A DNA stretch of 64,000 nt, taken from positions 45,707,415 through 45,771,414 of the forward strand of contig OX359249.1 in assembly GCA_947179485.1 (NCBI GenBank). Direction: 5' to 3'. The notes under the pieces are model-generated. The model did no database searches. It saw only the letters and a list, made by a program, of their open reading frames with translations, and had not been told where the DNA came from. The stretch is from Allacma fusca (taxonomy: Eukaryota; Arthropoda; Collembola; Symphypleona; Sminthuridae). Shown in pieces: positions 12,801 to 26,569 of the stretch. The number at the start of each line of letters is the position of its first letter. Position 1 is the stretch's first letter. The translations under genes were made by a program, and so were the position numbers.

Positions 12801-15800
12801 ATTCAGCTTGAACAGCAGCACGATTGCATACGAACATGTTCAATGCTCTACTACTGTATAAGTATATACAATAACAATAACGATTCATCCGAAAAATAGA
12901 AACCAGTTATCAAGTATTCAATACCCAACCAGGAGAATTAAAAGTTCTAACGAATTCAATCCCAAATGATTGAAAGAATCCACATGAGAAAATTATGTTT
13001 TCCCGACAAGTTCGCGTTGTGGCGCTCCCAATTATAAAAGCATATAAGGTTTCCCTTCGAGACATGAAACAGAATGTGCAGGCTGCAGAAGAATTGCTTT
13101 GTCGTATAAATACAAATAGTAATAATATCATAAAACGAGATTTATCGACTATCCTGTAAACTTACACACCCAAAGTTTCCCCGATTACAAATAAATACGA
13201 CCTAAAAAGTTTCCGAACAAAAGGTAAATGCTTACGTTAAGGCCAGTTCCAGTCCATCCATCCAACATTTCCCTTGGTCAGCAGACGGCGCTCTACAAAT
13301 CAGGTATGTTGTAGGTAAAGGTTGTACTACGGCCCCAATGGCCTCCCCCTCGGGTCCTTTTGCAGCCCAGATTGATTGTTCCAAAGGGTGAAAAACTTTG
13401 AAGCAGAATCCATCCTTCTTTGATGGACGTTCTATCACTTTGCAGCAGTTAAGAAGAACAGTGGCAACCCAATGACTACTCTGTAAAGCAAAATTTAAAG
13501 AATATATATTTGCACATACTTTTACTTTAGCACATTATTATATACACACACATCAGAATCTATTGATGCGTTCTATATCTGACAGATTCCATACTGCTAC
13601 TCAAATCAATTTTAATCCGATATCAATAACAAGAAACCATACAAACAAAACATTCGTGATTTTTTGAAAGGCTCAGGAGAAAATTTACTTTATAGACTAT
13701 AAAAACCAAAAGAAAGTTATGAGTGGATAAGTGCATAGCAAATACAAATTGTTTTATCTTCAAAAAATGTGTATCCACGTACACATAATGTATGATATAT
13801 ATGTATTCAAGTGGCATCTGGAACACATTTCTTGCTTTTCACAGATTTTAAGCTTTACTTTCTGAGGACTTTCTTTGAACCTGAGTTACGAAAAATGTCC
13901 TTCAGAGATTCTAGCAGTTCCAATGTATAAATTATGATGACGGTACCGTACCATATCACACCATATGCAGTATTTCTCACAGATCTTACTTTGAGTTTGT
14001 TGCTTTTGTACAAAAGGAGTAACCCAGGTTTGAGGACAGCCCATAATTTAGTCCATCCTTTGAGCTTTCCACGAACTTTAAGCGAGCCCGTCAATATAAT
14101 TATGGAAGGGTCTTTGAGTGCAGTCGTCAACTCTTGAGCCACTCGCTGCTTTTCTTTTCGGTAGTTTTTACGCTGCACTTTATACGAAAGTTCCTGCAAA
14201 ATAATTCAATTTTCATTACAAACTATTTGGTAGAAGAGATCACAACATCGTCAAACCGACTATCCCCTTTGCATCTGAATTTCTGTAATAAGCACATCCG
14301 GTCAATTTACGAGATGGGTGCTCAACCTAATTTCTTACTCCATTAGATGCCAATATATACATATCTGTGTACATGCTTTTCTTTCATATTCACTGAATTA
14401 TGTAATTAGGAAAATGGAGATATGTAAGGAATTTTATACAAATAACGCTCGTATGGCAAATGCGGAGACCAAACGATTTTATCTTGGATAGACACAGGAG
14501 AAAGTTCATGTGAATGATTTACCCATTCCACGAAAACCAAAACCTCGAACGAAACCTGAAACGAAACCGAAACCTCGCATCCTCACATTTCTAGGCATTT
14601 TCAGGAAACATAAAGAACAAATCGTGTACATAGTGGTACACTACCACTAGCATTTTGCCTCAACTTCTGTACAAGGTAGAAACACGTTTCCGCTCAAAAA
14701 TATACTTGAATACATATTTATTGTTTTTATAATGTCATTGTAATTACGAGAAAACTCTCTTTCGCAGTTAGCTTTTAAAGAGAGTAGCAATAAAAATCTA
14801 TTAATATCTCGAATGAAAGTGCAATCCCCACAATAACCTGTCCTTATTAAAGTTTTGCATTACCCCCGAACTTCAGTGTTTTAAAAAAATTTACAGCATT
14901 ACAGTACAAATCGTCCTGCGAACAAATTCCTTCACTTAAAATGATTCGTTCTACACAGCGTGGGTACGGATAACGCATTAATTAATATCGACAACACATT
15001 CATAATTTATTATTATAGGACCCTGCGATTACCGACAACCGAGTTTGAAGGTTCCGCTTACGAAGCAAAAACTGAATTGAATTTTCATTTATTAAGGACG
15101 TATCGGAGGATGGTGAATTTTGTGAATGCTGGCTACCCCTAATAATACCCTCCCCATGTCATAAAAAATACACCACAGTAATCCCACCATAAGTAACGGT
15201 ACTAAGGGATTGCAGCAATCGAGAATCACCCTTAAATGCCAGCAAAAGTTCAAATGAAATACTTTAGACTGCAGTAGAGATACTTCGGAGAGTAAAGTAA
15301 TTTATTTTAAGGAACATACGTTCTCACAGTTATCATAGCAAAAAGTTCTGGCCTTTTCGACTTTCAGGTCACGGAAACTTTTACAGATGCAAATTAAACT
15401 TAATGCGCTTAACATGCCGAGATTTCCTACCCTGCTCAACCCAAAATGTACTACCTTGTAATAAAACAGCGTCAACATTTCCAACAAGTTTCTTAGGTAC
15501 AAGTACAATGCTGATTGTAAGAACACCGAATTCCTTTCCTAAAGCCGTCTTATCTTCACAGTAAAATAAATTGTCTCTCTTGAAATTCATAACCAAATGA
15601 TACTTTCACCTGGTCTCGCCGGTGGGTATCCGCATAAATGCCTATGTACTTACCATCCTACGTATGACTCCTCCAGTACATATATGTACATCCCATCTAC
15701 TTGCTCGATTTAAAAAAAAAATTCTATATCTGCAAGCCATAATTTCATATGCTTTAGGTATTGTGAATGAAGTAGCCCTCATACGTATAACCGCGCGGAT

Positions 15801-18800
15801 ACAACAACAACCCACTGCAATCTTGATGTAGAACTAAGTTTAGTTCGAGTCTGCACAACCTGTCTACCACAACTTACTCTAGTGCTAGTCCTTCCAAACT
15901 GCCTCGAGAAAGTTCAGCTCAACATCGAGAAAATCCCTAGTTTCAGTATTTCCGAAAGTTAGTAAGTAGGAATATAGCATATGAATGAAACAATTTTACT
16001 CCAAACATATTCAATTGGGAAAAATTCAATGTGGAGCTCTCGGCTCAAAGATATGGAAACCTCATTTCATCACCATTCATGCTGAAATGGTCACAAGATG
16101 CTTGACAGCTCCTGAAAATACTGTCCAAAGCTCAACTTTAACTCCTCGTTCTGTCTATCTAGTACCACTGCTGGACCCACAGTTTTGAAATACGACGCAG
16201 GAATTCGATCCGAAAATCGGCTTAGCTGGGGTTTCATATGTACGCTACCGTGTGATTTGTACGCCTTGTTTTATACAGTAAGAGGTCAATGAATAAATTG
16301 AATCCACCACAACTACTATAATATTCCGGTATGTATATAGTATGAACTACATCCGTATAGCGATTACCCCCTGTCTTTGACCATATCCAAAATAGAATTT
16401 AATTGTAGCGAAAATATGCAACTAACCCTGCTATTCTACATTCTATTGAAGTTTATTCAAACATGAAGCCCCACTATAACTTGTGGAAAAGTCTGCTGAA
16501 GTCAGAATTGCTTACGTTTCATGAATGCTGAGAATTTTAACAAGTGACTGCATTCATACAAAATCAAGAGAATATTCCAAAGCAAGACATCATTTCAAGT
16601 CAGTTGAATTACTTTAGCTAGAATCATATTACATTTCTCAACATATCTACCGACTACCTACTATTCCTTGACTTTCCTAACCCACTACGGTCAAGAGATC
16701 CGTATTTTCGATGCTGACGAAGGAGAACCACTATTCAACTATCTATATGAAGTCACATTTTTTAACCTCATCAACTAAGCACTCAAACTTCTCCAGAAAT
16801 TCATATTTTCCCATCTAAATGCACGGATACTTTGCAATCTTATTTCCTCAGACGGGATTCCAATTCTGAAAGTTCTTTTCGGATTGAGTTTTCCACGTGC
16901 GGTGGGAGTAAACCTTTACCTAGAAAGTCAGAATTTTTGGTAAATTTCCCTTTTTTAAGAGAATTATTCATACGGCCTGACATTATAATTTACTCCAGAA
17001 ATTTCAACAAATTCACAAAGGTTCCCATCCCCAGATTACCTTCAAAAATCTATAAAATGAATCTTAGGAATTCTGACAACCCTACTTAATTGGAAATGCA
17101 CGTTCGCCACTACGCTACTGGATCGGTTCATATAAAGGTAGGACGAGTGAAAAAACATGCTGTCTCAATGTTCTGGAACCCGCTGAGAGCTATGCCCGTA
17201 GTTCCTTTTCTGGTTAATTGAAGTTTTTATAATCTGTGGCAAGACGGGAAAAGGGAAATCCATTTCACAATGTAAATTATACATAGCACATCTCCTGGTG
17301 GTTTCCTCCCTGACGTAATTTCTACTATTATTAGTCTATTGTCAGGTTAACCCTTGCCCTTACAAAATACTCACGTAGAATTCCGAACTCCATAATACCG
17401 CACTATCGAGCTCAATAGATAGCCACTTATTTGCCAGTCCATTCTAACGAGCCTAAAAGGGGATCACATCAATGCACTGATTCTGAGTTTCTGAGTGCCT
17501 TCAATCCCGAGTACCATAATTATTCTGCGTCAAGGCAAGCAGGGCTGATTTCTGAAATTTATAGGAATGGATTTGAGAGTCTTTCAATTTAAAAAGTAAG
17601 GACTTCCTTCCTGCAGATCCAGGCGTGTGGATACGATCAGTGGTACTAATAATATATCAAGAGGAAGACTTTAGACTGGCTTACGTAATCTTCTTACACT
17701 ACCGTGTATGCACCTATCAAAGCATGTATGCAGTAGTCAACTACCACCTAACCCAGAAATCCAAAGAATTTCAAAGTAATCTCTGAATCAATAACGACGA
17801 AGGGAAACTCCCCCACTACTCCCTTTTTGATACTTTCATCTATATCAGAATAACCATTTACAATCCATTTGTGCATCATTTGCGGTAGTCTTGAACTCAT
17901 TTGCTAATTTTAATTGCTTTCAATCTACGGATAAGGGATCATTATTAATGTCAACGATCATCAACCTCAACAAAAGGGCGTAATTACTTTTCAACAAAAA
18001 GGAACTCAAAACCAGGAGTATCCTGAAAGCTTCCAACCATTTCCGTGTGACTGACAATGAGACTAGAACAACCCAGCTATTTAGACTTTGACAATGGGAA
18101 GTCTGCTTGTTTCTAGTCTTCTACCTCTTAATTAAACGAAGGTTTGCGAGAATTTAACTCAAGAATTTGTAACGGTGAAAGTTACTACCTTTACACATTG
18201 TAATTCATGCGCTAATTTTCAATATTCAAATAAGAATCCATTTTTTCACCCTAACACGCAATACTTAAAGAATCCTGTATGACATCTTAAAACGATTTTA
18301 AATAAAAAGAGCAGAAGCGAATGAGAAACTTGAACTAAAATGCGCAATGCTCTAAATTTTAAGACCTCACATATGTCTAGGTATGTATCTATGTATGTAC
18401 GTGCTTGAGTAGTAGTGAAGTTCAGAAACTTTGAAAAATACTTTTAAACTTACTTTCTCCTCTGTTGGCTCGTCACCCAGATTCGATCCTGAATTACATA
18501 AATCATTCAAATATTTTAGTTTTCCAAGAACTGTCTCAACATTATTACATACATCATTAGCTGTACAAACTACTTATCGGTCCTTCTTATAGTTAAGGAG
18601 AATAACAAGTAAAACATTGTAATGTTTTCACATATTTAATTTATCATACACTGCGTAAGTATCAAATCAAGGGCACGACAGAGCACAAAACGATGCGTTT
18701 AGTCAATTAGCACAAAGTAATGCTGTTGGAAAATCAACAAAAGTACTGCAGTAGCAGCAGGATCGCATCGCCTCAAGTAAAGAAAAGTAATAAATGCAGA

Positions 18801-21800
18801 TAATGCAGACGAAATTTGGCTAACGTTCTTCATCCGCATAACATTTTTACCTACTTTAAGGAAACTACCACACCCTTGGTAGTGCACGGATGAACGATTT
18901 CGTACTAAAATATCACCTGTTTAAAAGTATTACAAATCGTAACTTGAAACATCACAACATCATGCGGAGAGGGAGAAAGCTTATGAGGCGAAGTCAAATA
19001 TGAAAAAAGCAATATGTCTAGTATTATAATATCGTCATTTGACTTCTGCAATAAAAGTGAACGCGAAAGAATTTATCTCTCGGATACTCCAAATATATAT
19101 ACACAATTTTACTAAGTCTACCAAGTGCAAAATATACACACATAGTTATGACTCGGCCTGAAAGTACATTCAGTATGCTAAACATCAATTTCGCGAAAAT
19201 GCATACGAGTTTATAGTGGAACGCAAAAAGGCGGGATTGTAGTAAAATACAAAGGTTTCACAAAAGTGAAGAACATATGAAAATTTAAGATAATTTGTGG
19301 CTTATCAAATAAAATTGGATTACATAATATGTACTATTCGTACGCTCACATATTATAAAGTATGGGTAAATAGGAAAAAAGTCGACAAGTATTTGTAAAA
19401 TTGTTCCTAATTTCTGTAGGAGAAATCAAATGCTTGGGTCTCTGAACAAAATTTGAAGCCTTTGATATTTCCTCCATGAGCCAAACGTATGAAGTATTAC
19501 TGCAGTTTTCTGGCATAGGACAGGTAAGTTCGATTTTGAAAATGTTCGGCTCAAAATGACGGTAAAGGAACTGGCTACAACTGTTCATCATAGCTGTTTT
19601 TTAAAGTTGAAATGTCAAAATCCTAAAATGCACAATATTTGCCCTCCGCTATGAACTCCTACAAAAACCAGATTTAATTTTTTTTCCAGCGTAGATTTCA
19701 AAATTTTGTAAAATCCTGAAAATGGCGCTAGGTGAAATCCTTTTGAGAGTCTACAACAAGAAATTCATCAAATTTGGTTCATACATGTCGGAGATCTAGA
19801 GTACTTCTTGAAACATATTTTGGGACTTTGTGTCCCCGCCCATCCAGACTTGGTAAGATCTGCAGACCTCAAGTTGCTGATTTACTGTCCCGTAACAGTA
19901 AGTATGAACAGTTTTACAAATTCTTGTCGACGTTTTTTCTTATTTACCTATACTTTATACGATCCATTGTAAAATTTTAAGGAAACGGAAACATGCAAAT
20001 TAATAAAAAAAAAAGCTGCGAAATTTCCCCAAAGTGTAGTAAAATGAATTATGATAAGCCCCTGGCTGTGACTGCTTCTGTTGGAGATCGCGAGACCTAG
20101 CCCATGGCTTCCTGCTGACGCAAAACACGTACAATGTTACTTCTACTGAATGTGAAATGTACAACTCAGTAAGCACTTATTGTTTCAGTGAAATATTGGA
20201 GCATGAAAGCGAATCTACATCATTACGTGGTCAATGCATATCAATAAAATATCTCTCAGCACGCATTGCTGCAGTACGATCGTCAAACACACACATGCAG
20301 AAGCGTATATAAAATGATTCAGCATGCCATATTTAACGTTACAGCCGTACATACTTACATACTCACATCCAATGCAATAATAACATAATTTTATACAATA
20401 TTAGATTCACCGGGTGCACTCATTTTTCAAGGCACTTCCGCAATTATTTTTCCTCCTAAAAATCAAACTGGAAGGATACTACTACTAATATAATAACCGT
20501 TAACAGCTCGCAGCTTCCGTTATCTAAGTCAAAAACTGTTGAATCGTTTACAGAGTCACTACTCACAATTATGTTAAGCTAGAGATACTCTAAAAATAAG
20601 CGTTAATATGCATTACATAAGGATAGTATATCACTTTAAAATCAAACAAAAGAAAGACATTCATTGACAGCAATATTTCGATTTCGATCTTAGCTCTTCC
20701 CCAGGCTGTTACATAAACTATGAAAACAAACGTTGAATGCGTCGTATTCGAATTATGCAGTGAAGAAACTAAAATCCAACTTTTTATAAAATCATGTGCT
20801 TTAAATATTGACAAAAAATTATTAAGCCGTTAAATTTTTTTTACTGTGTACTTCATGTAGTAAAACTGTAGAACTATATACAGACGATTAATACAGCATT
20901 AATATATTCATCGATATTACTGCGTACTACAAAATATTAGCAGGAAACTACGACACAGAATGCAATGAATTCTTTAATGTGAAAATGTGAATAGGAATGC
21001 GACGAAGCCTCCGCAAAAAATAAAATCTAAATTTCATTGTATGTTGAGACAAACGTTTTTGCCTTGAGAGTATTTAATTACTGAGATATTTTAAAAACTG
21101 ATGGGAAACTGAGTGAAAGTATAATGCAATTTGAAAGAAAGAGTACTATGTAGTGAGGAAATATCTAACCAGTAAGTAATCAATGTAAAATACTTAGGAT
21201 GTGATGAAGAGCTGTTAGCTCAACGTCCGTAATATAAATAAATAAATAATTACAATCAGCATCTTCGCCAATTTAAAATTCAATACACGCATTTAATTAG
21301 TAACAGTTTCCAAGCGAACTCTTAGTTTCGTTTTAACTACCAGGTGTAAATAATTAACTAAAACCTAAATAATGTATCTGTAACTCAAGTTCCCTCCAAA
21401 TTTATGTACAATCCTTAAAATGAGTTTAGTTCAATCTTATGTTTACAAGCAATGTAATAAATGCTATTTTACTTAAAATTAGCGAGAGAAACAGCTGTGC
21501 AAAATAATAAATATTTAAGGTTTAGAGCTACTATGAATGAATTCTGACTGTCATTTCAAAATGTCGAAACAGCCTGTGAAAGAATCAGTTCTCACAATTT
21601 TAAAATTCAGCTCATTAACTTCAATCAGTAATGTGGGAAAAAGTTTCCTGTGCTGGATGACGCGCGAAGTATTTCATGCATTAATGAGGGATTCCATACC
21701 ATTCTTAATTGTCATGACTCACGACACGAGGAATTGGGAAACCAATAAGAAAACAATATTGACATTATTGACTAACATTGCTAGATGCTTCTTTTAATCT

Positions 21801-24800
21801 TTGGAGATACACGAAAACAGAATTGCGCTGAGGTCAAAGGTCATGGCAGTGTAGTAATGCACCGAAGTAACAAAGACATTGAGGAATACTAATTGGTTGA
21901 GTTAAACTATTGAGAAATTTTATTCCCAACTACAGTTCTCCGTTAAGGATACTGCTATTTCAGAAAAACATGCTCATGACTCTTACGCATTTCGCTACGG
22001 GCAGAGCTCAAAAATATCAGAAAGGATTTTCAGAAGTTAAAATAGCCCCATGTCTTGTACAATTTGTTTGTGTGTATAACCTCCGTTTTTGTATAGATAT
22101 ACCCTTTATGTTATTTCTCCTGTACATGATTTGTGTCGTGACATTTAAGCAACCAAAACTATGCTTCATATACTCGCAGCAGCTGAGCAGAAAATATGTT
22201 GCTCTTATCAACATAAACTGAATCGACAGTATGAAAACGTAATAAAGACCTGCAAAGGACGTTGGTAGCTCATAAAGTCTGTCTAGCCGAAAGCTACAAA
22301 AGCTTCAGTTCTTTCTCCATTTTAACACGAAATAAGCTAGGATATTCATTTGCATTCAAAACTTGGTACGTAATTTTCCTCTGCCCTGACATCCCTCATA
22401 GTAAATCCCTAGCAGGCGATAAGCTTGCTTAAGCACAACGTGCTTGTTCTGACAATGCACTGTTTAGCATTCTTTCGTCATACGTCAAGCTCATAAGGTT
22501 ATGCAACAAAAGAAAAACTATAAAAGTATCTAAAAACATTCTGTCGAAATATCGAAAAGTGATGAGTGTATCAGGATAGAAGCATTATTTAGAAGCTCCG
22601 CTTACGCTAATATTTACTGCTACATGAACCCCAGTCAACAACACCATAATTCTGTATTCAATACAGCAAGCAACTTGTACTCATATAAAAGCAAAAGCAT
22701 TGTCCTCAAAAATTAAGCAATATCAACGAAGTAAACAGCTTTTCTTGTTATCTTGAAAAGAACTTAATGACAAAGTAAACAGTGCGGCAATTAAATGATA
22801 ACATATACAATCTCAAAAATAATTTTAATGGACCAGTAAATAATGGTACCGAAGTATTAAATTAAAGAAGTGCTAGTTTCATACCGGGTGAGTGAGGGCT
22901 TTTGTTGAGAGAATCTGATGATCCATTGTGGATTTGACTTCCAAATTTAGGGAGCACCACGTTCAGGCTCGGTTTCCGCTTCAATTCTGCCAAAGCAATA
23001 ATCATAGCGTTTATGAATCAAAGCATGCGGATGTCTGTCAGGGGGGAATACTTCATAAACGAGTCACTTGATTAAAATTAACTGACTTAGCAATTGAATC
23101 AAACATTTAAAAATTGTCGGCCAGTTCTATCTGCATATAGATAATATCAATTTGGTCCAGATTAGTTGAGAGTTGAGACAACGACAAAGATCCCCGTTAC
23201 ACCCTATTAGACTACACTACAAGTTACGAATATTTAACAGGGAGACCATCAATTTAATCATTTAATGCTTTACGCGAGTGCACTTCCCAAATCCTGCATG
23301 TGAACAACTTCATAAATGTACTACATAACAAAAACTACAAAAATATCAATTACTGCACGCTATTTTCCAAAATATCAACCTAACCTATTTTCTTGCAATC
23401 TAATCCTCGCAAATTTTATGTAATAAAAATAAAGGAGCATGTGTGATAACTTGCAGTTAACATTTACGCCAGTACAGCCTTCTGAGTTTGATTGGCTTAA
23501 AAAGCATTAAGATAATAAATATATGATGTTTTACAAGAAAACCAGAATTTCATCTTCCTGTACCTTCTACCGTATAACTAAAAGGTTGCTCCTACCCATA
23601 AGTGACAACGTCCTCACTTTAGATACAAAAATGAATTTACTTTAGAGATATACGTAGATCAAAAAAAAGTAGGGAAACCTGAAAACTACAAGATAAGACC
23701 TTATTTAATACAAAGGGACACTACAGAAACGTCAAAAATTTAAGTTATTATATCTACATCTGACTGCAGCAAATGATAAATAAACTAGTAGTCATAAGCA
23801 GAGAAACCGATTTATGTAACGCTGTGTTAGTAGTGCTGAAAAAAACTGAGTTTCTGTATTGGAAGGTAAATGTATATAGTTCCTTAGATAAATACAAGGT
23901 GCAATTTATGCAATTACGGTATAGAGATGCATAATAGTACGTGGAAGGAGAATGACATGACCACGAATTTAATAAATAGGCATTGGTTATATAATTATTA
24001 CCATTACCATACAAAAAATACCTTTGCAGTTATATTGAGAAACACCGCAGCAGTCCCACATGTCAAGCGAACGGAAGGAAGCTATGTATGAGTTGCAGTA
24101 TTGACAGTTAATATGTAATAGGGGGAAATGTACTCAGGCTATAAATACTAGTAAGTATGTGGAATTTAAAGTTGGACACACTCGTATTTGGAATACATAA
24201 TCAAATAAGTAGAGGAATAAAAATGATGAAATCAATAATCAATTGTTTAGCGTTACAGCATTAGAATACGATGACTTTAAGTACTGGAAGAATATAATAG
24301 AAGACGACGAAATGAAGCACAAAAGCACTATAATTAAGTAACAATCTTATATATTGAGTAGGTACATAAACAGAAAGAATACTTAGGAATGCCGATATTA
24401 TGCAGAAGAAGCATCAATATGTAATCAACGGTAAGTATTAGGCAAATTCAAATCATACTCAAGTATATATATAAGTAATATATGTTCGAATGCAAAAAGT
24501 ATATGGCTGGACAAAGAAGACAACTATACGTAATAGGAGATTTAAAGATTTGTCTTGACTACTTGGCCATATTACGACAGCAGTAAAAGAAACCGAAAGA
24601 ATTGAATTGTTTCATAAATGAGACCTGAGTTTCTCACGGTTGACACGGTCGTTGAAGAAGGGGTGGCAATCACACTGACACTTGTACTACTTGCACTGGC
24701 TGTCACAGGATAATTAGTAGCACACGGAGTTTTTGCAACAGCTACCAATAACGAGGAGTATTCAGGAGGTGAATGTGAAATACTAGTTTTCGGAGTTGCT

Positions 24801-24835
24801 TTATTCGTTGGAATACTAACAGGATCCGATGACAT
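3371..24835 (-). CDS. OSBPL8: ORP8/ORP5-type oxysterol-binding-protein-related lipid transfer protein, 15 coding exons
   Basis: Seen: coding exons in transcript order are 24835-24625, 22986-22885, 18488-18454, 14193-13990, 13480-13236, 8339-8257, 6495-6182, 6097-5916, 5838-5564, 5465-5269, 5049-4924, 4823-4575, 4496-4344, 3820-3756 and 3632-3371 (stop TAA). Phases agree at every junction and give 900 residues; human ORP8 is close to 890. Order: low-complexity Ser/Thr/Pro N-terminus (1-70), PH domain (about 150-266), acidic linker (294-398), ORD (about 405-790) with the signature EQVSHHPP at 517-524, basic/coiled segment, then one hydrophobic helix (about 865-886) near the C-terminus. Family knowledge: ORP5/8 are tail-anchored in the ER and exchange phosphatidylserine for PI4P at ER-plasma membrane contacts; the His-His pair (521-522) binds the PI4P headgroup. 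Start chosen: first ATG of the open exon. The exon 1 donor (AG|GTCTCA) is weak, so exon 1/2 linkage is the least certain junction. Confidence 0.95.
4344..6097 (-). other. OSBPL8: ORD (lipid-exchange) exons of the ORP8-like gene
   Basis: Six exons (6097-5916, 5838-5564, 5465-5269, 5049-4924, 4823-4575, 4496-4344) encode the oxysterol-binding-related domain, residues 399-792. Visible landmarks in order: the lid/entry segment LLWFLVKQVRPGMDLS, WYLSGFYKKPKGLKKPYNP, LGETFRC, EQVSHHPP, the ILAKSKFYG turn, MPFAHCKGILVGTLSMELGG, SGKIKLGRETLATFDGHWD and LRPWDDRND. All are diagnostic of the ORP5/ORP8 branch. No key residue is missing and no frame is broken, so the lipid-exchange domain looks functional. 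Confidence 0.95.
8340..13235 (-). other. 4.9-kb intron of the ORP8-like gene
   Basis: This lies between the exon ending the PH domain and the 83-bp exon starting TCSSLLVRSPR. It runs from donor AC|GTAAGC at 13235 to acceptor TTCTTCCAG at 8340. No open frame inside resembles a coding exon. A short direct duplication (two copies of a 10-11 base TTCACTTCAA motif near 10100) and a run of seven G near 10072 are the only local irregularities noticed. Confidence 0.7.
13236..14193 (-). other. OSBPL8: PH-domain exons of the ORP8-like gene
   Basis: Two exons (14193-13990 and 13480-13236) encode residues 117-266. The first carries the basic stretch before the domain and the first PH strands (SLKVRGKLKGWTKLWAVLKPG). 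The second carries WVATVLL, the IERPSKKDGFCFKVFHPLEQ block and the final helix with CWMDGLELAL. Splicing AAA|GTAAGA to TTTACAG|AGT restores the KSNKLKSSHWVATVLL continuity expected of ORP5/8 PH domains. Reading straight through the first donor gives an unrelated tail, so the longer open frame there is not protein. In this family the PH domain binds plasma-membrane phosphoinositides and targets the contact site. Confidence 0.93.
14194..22884 (-). other. two large introns (4.3 and 4.4 kb) around a 35-bp microexon
   Basis: The introns are 14194-18453 and 18489-22884. Sequence is AT-rich and without coding potential, apart from the microexon at 18454-18488. Open frames inside, such as 21910-22221, show no family resemblance and no splice context. 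Confidence 0.65.
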
Positions 24836-26569
24836 GATGACAGAACAGTATCTACCGGACAAATTCAGGGCTTGGAGTTCCGTCCTATTTTACACGAATG
24901 TACCAGGTAAAACAAACCCACACTGACACAAGAGTTTCCCAACAATCACACAGATTTTCATTTCTTACTCTCCCAAGTCTACAATAAGTGTACCAAGGAC
25001 TCAAAATACGGTGACAGACAGGAAGGAACTAACTGAAAACTCGAGCACACTTATAACTCACACATGACTTCCTACCGTCTCTTCACATATAAACAATCAA
25101 AATAGCAACTGTCCCTACAACACCTCGGAATGAAAATGACGTAAGAGAACATGACAGTTCCAGGCTCTACATACAAAAGTACTTCTAACCACACAAAAGT
25201 ATACTGTACTTGTTTTTGTTACTGTTTAAGTCACAATGCGTATTTTGAACGCAAACGTCCTTCCTTCCTCTGTCCTTTCCTTTTGCTAATTCTGCGGTTC
25301 CGAATCAATCGATACTTGACAATTACCAACTAAGCAAGTCAATTCCAACTTGACACAAAAACTATCACTTCTCGGCATTACCGAAGGACGTAGCTGGACG
25401 GGTGTGCATACTTGGAGTAGTCACAACAGCAAATCCCTTTTGAAGAAGTCACTGGGAAAATTAATTACAAACTCCAAAACAAGTAATTACATAACAACAT
25501 CGACGGACTAACCGACCCCAAAAATAGCAACCCTCGACCAAAAATACAAAGCCGGGAACAAATGATTTGATTTGATTTTTTGTTTTTACAAAACTCCAAC
25601 ACTAATAATAATTATTACAAAACTTCCGCAGTAATTTAAAAAATCCCAGAATAATTTACAAAACTGTCAAGATCAAATTTGAAAACTCCAGTAAAAAAAA
25701 AAAGATGTATAATAGGGTGTACAGCTAAGGAGCAGTAACAAGTCTTCTCAAAGTTGACTGACGACGAGGTCCATAGTCCATTACAGTAACTTCCAGGAGG
25801 AAAGTTTCCCAAAGACTGGATTTGATTCACTGGATTATCTGTATGCACAAGTTTGATTCTCCGTGTTCTTCTGGCCCACGTCGACGGGAGCGAGGAGACG
25901 AAAATTCAGATGCGCCATTGGCATCGACTCTTGAAATTCCCCGAATATCAGGTTCCTACGGAGGAAAACCACGGATTGAATCAGTATACAAGGATTATAA
26001 GACCGAAGAGAAAGAGAAGAAGACTCAGGACATTTTTACTCAACACTATATACTCTATCGCACACGGCACGGCACACACACACACACACACACGCTAACA
26101 GAGTAGTAGATAGAGACCTGCAAAAAGTGCGAAGACAGTTTGCGATGCTCTTGCTCAAGTTTTGTGGATACTTATATTTTACCTCTATATAAATGTTGAT
26201 GTGTTCCTCCTAGTCCGAGACAAAATACAGGAGTGAGTCCTCCTCTGGGCTACATATGAAGGATTAGGATACATATAGGAAAAACTGGGTTATTTTGATT
26301 TTGAGGTAGGCGCTCCATCTCGTCACATGTTCCTCGGCAGGCGAGAAAGGAATGGCGAAACATTCAGCAGAAGAGTAAAGTTGGGCAGGCAGTGCTAAGA
26401 AGAGGCTCTCCAGCTCTCGCAGAAAACACACACACACTCAAAACTCTCATACATAGGACTAAACTCAGAAGACTGATTGTACAAAAAGGGGAACCTGTGA
26501 AACAGTCAACTATATAAAAATTTCTAATTTATTTTTTTCCTTTACCATTATTTTAAAAACTCTTGGGAC
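24836..26569. promoter_or_regulatory. divergent intergenic/promoter region between the ORP8-like and CTTNBP2-like genes
   Basis: The two start codons face away from each other, 1.73 kb apart. On the plus strand the left part (about 24.9-25.6 kb) is C/A-rich, and sequence right of the CTTNBP2-like start is G/T-rich. That is the pattern expected when transcription leaves in both directions. Plus-strand TATA-like motifs lie at 26186-26193 and 26511-26518 (TATATAAA); the second would give an untranslated leader of about 30 bases. A (CA)n run sits at 26073-26093. Start sites are inferred only; untranslated first exons are possible on both sides. Confidence 0.5.

Noticed and set aside
13855..13989. 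C-terminal extension of the PH-domain exon (VRSVRNTAYG...)
   Set aside because: It begins exactly at a GTAAGA donor and does not resemble the PH domain; the true continuation is the exon at 13480.
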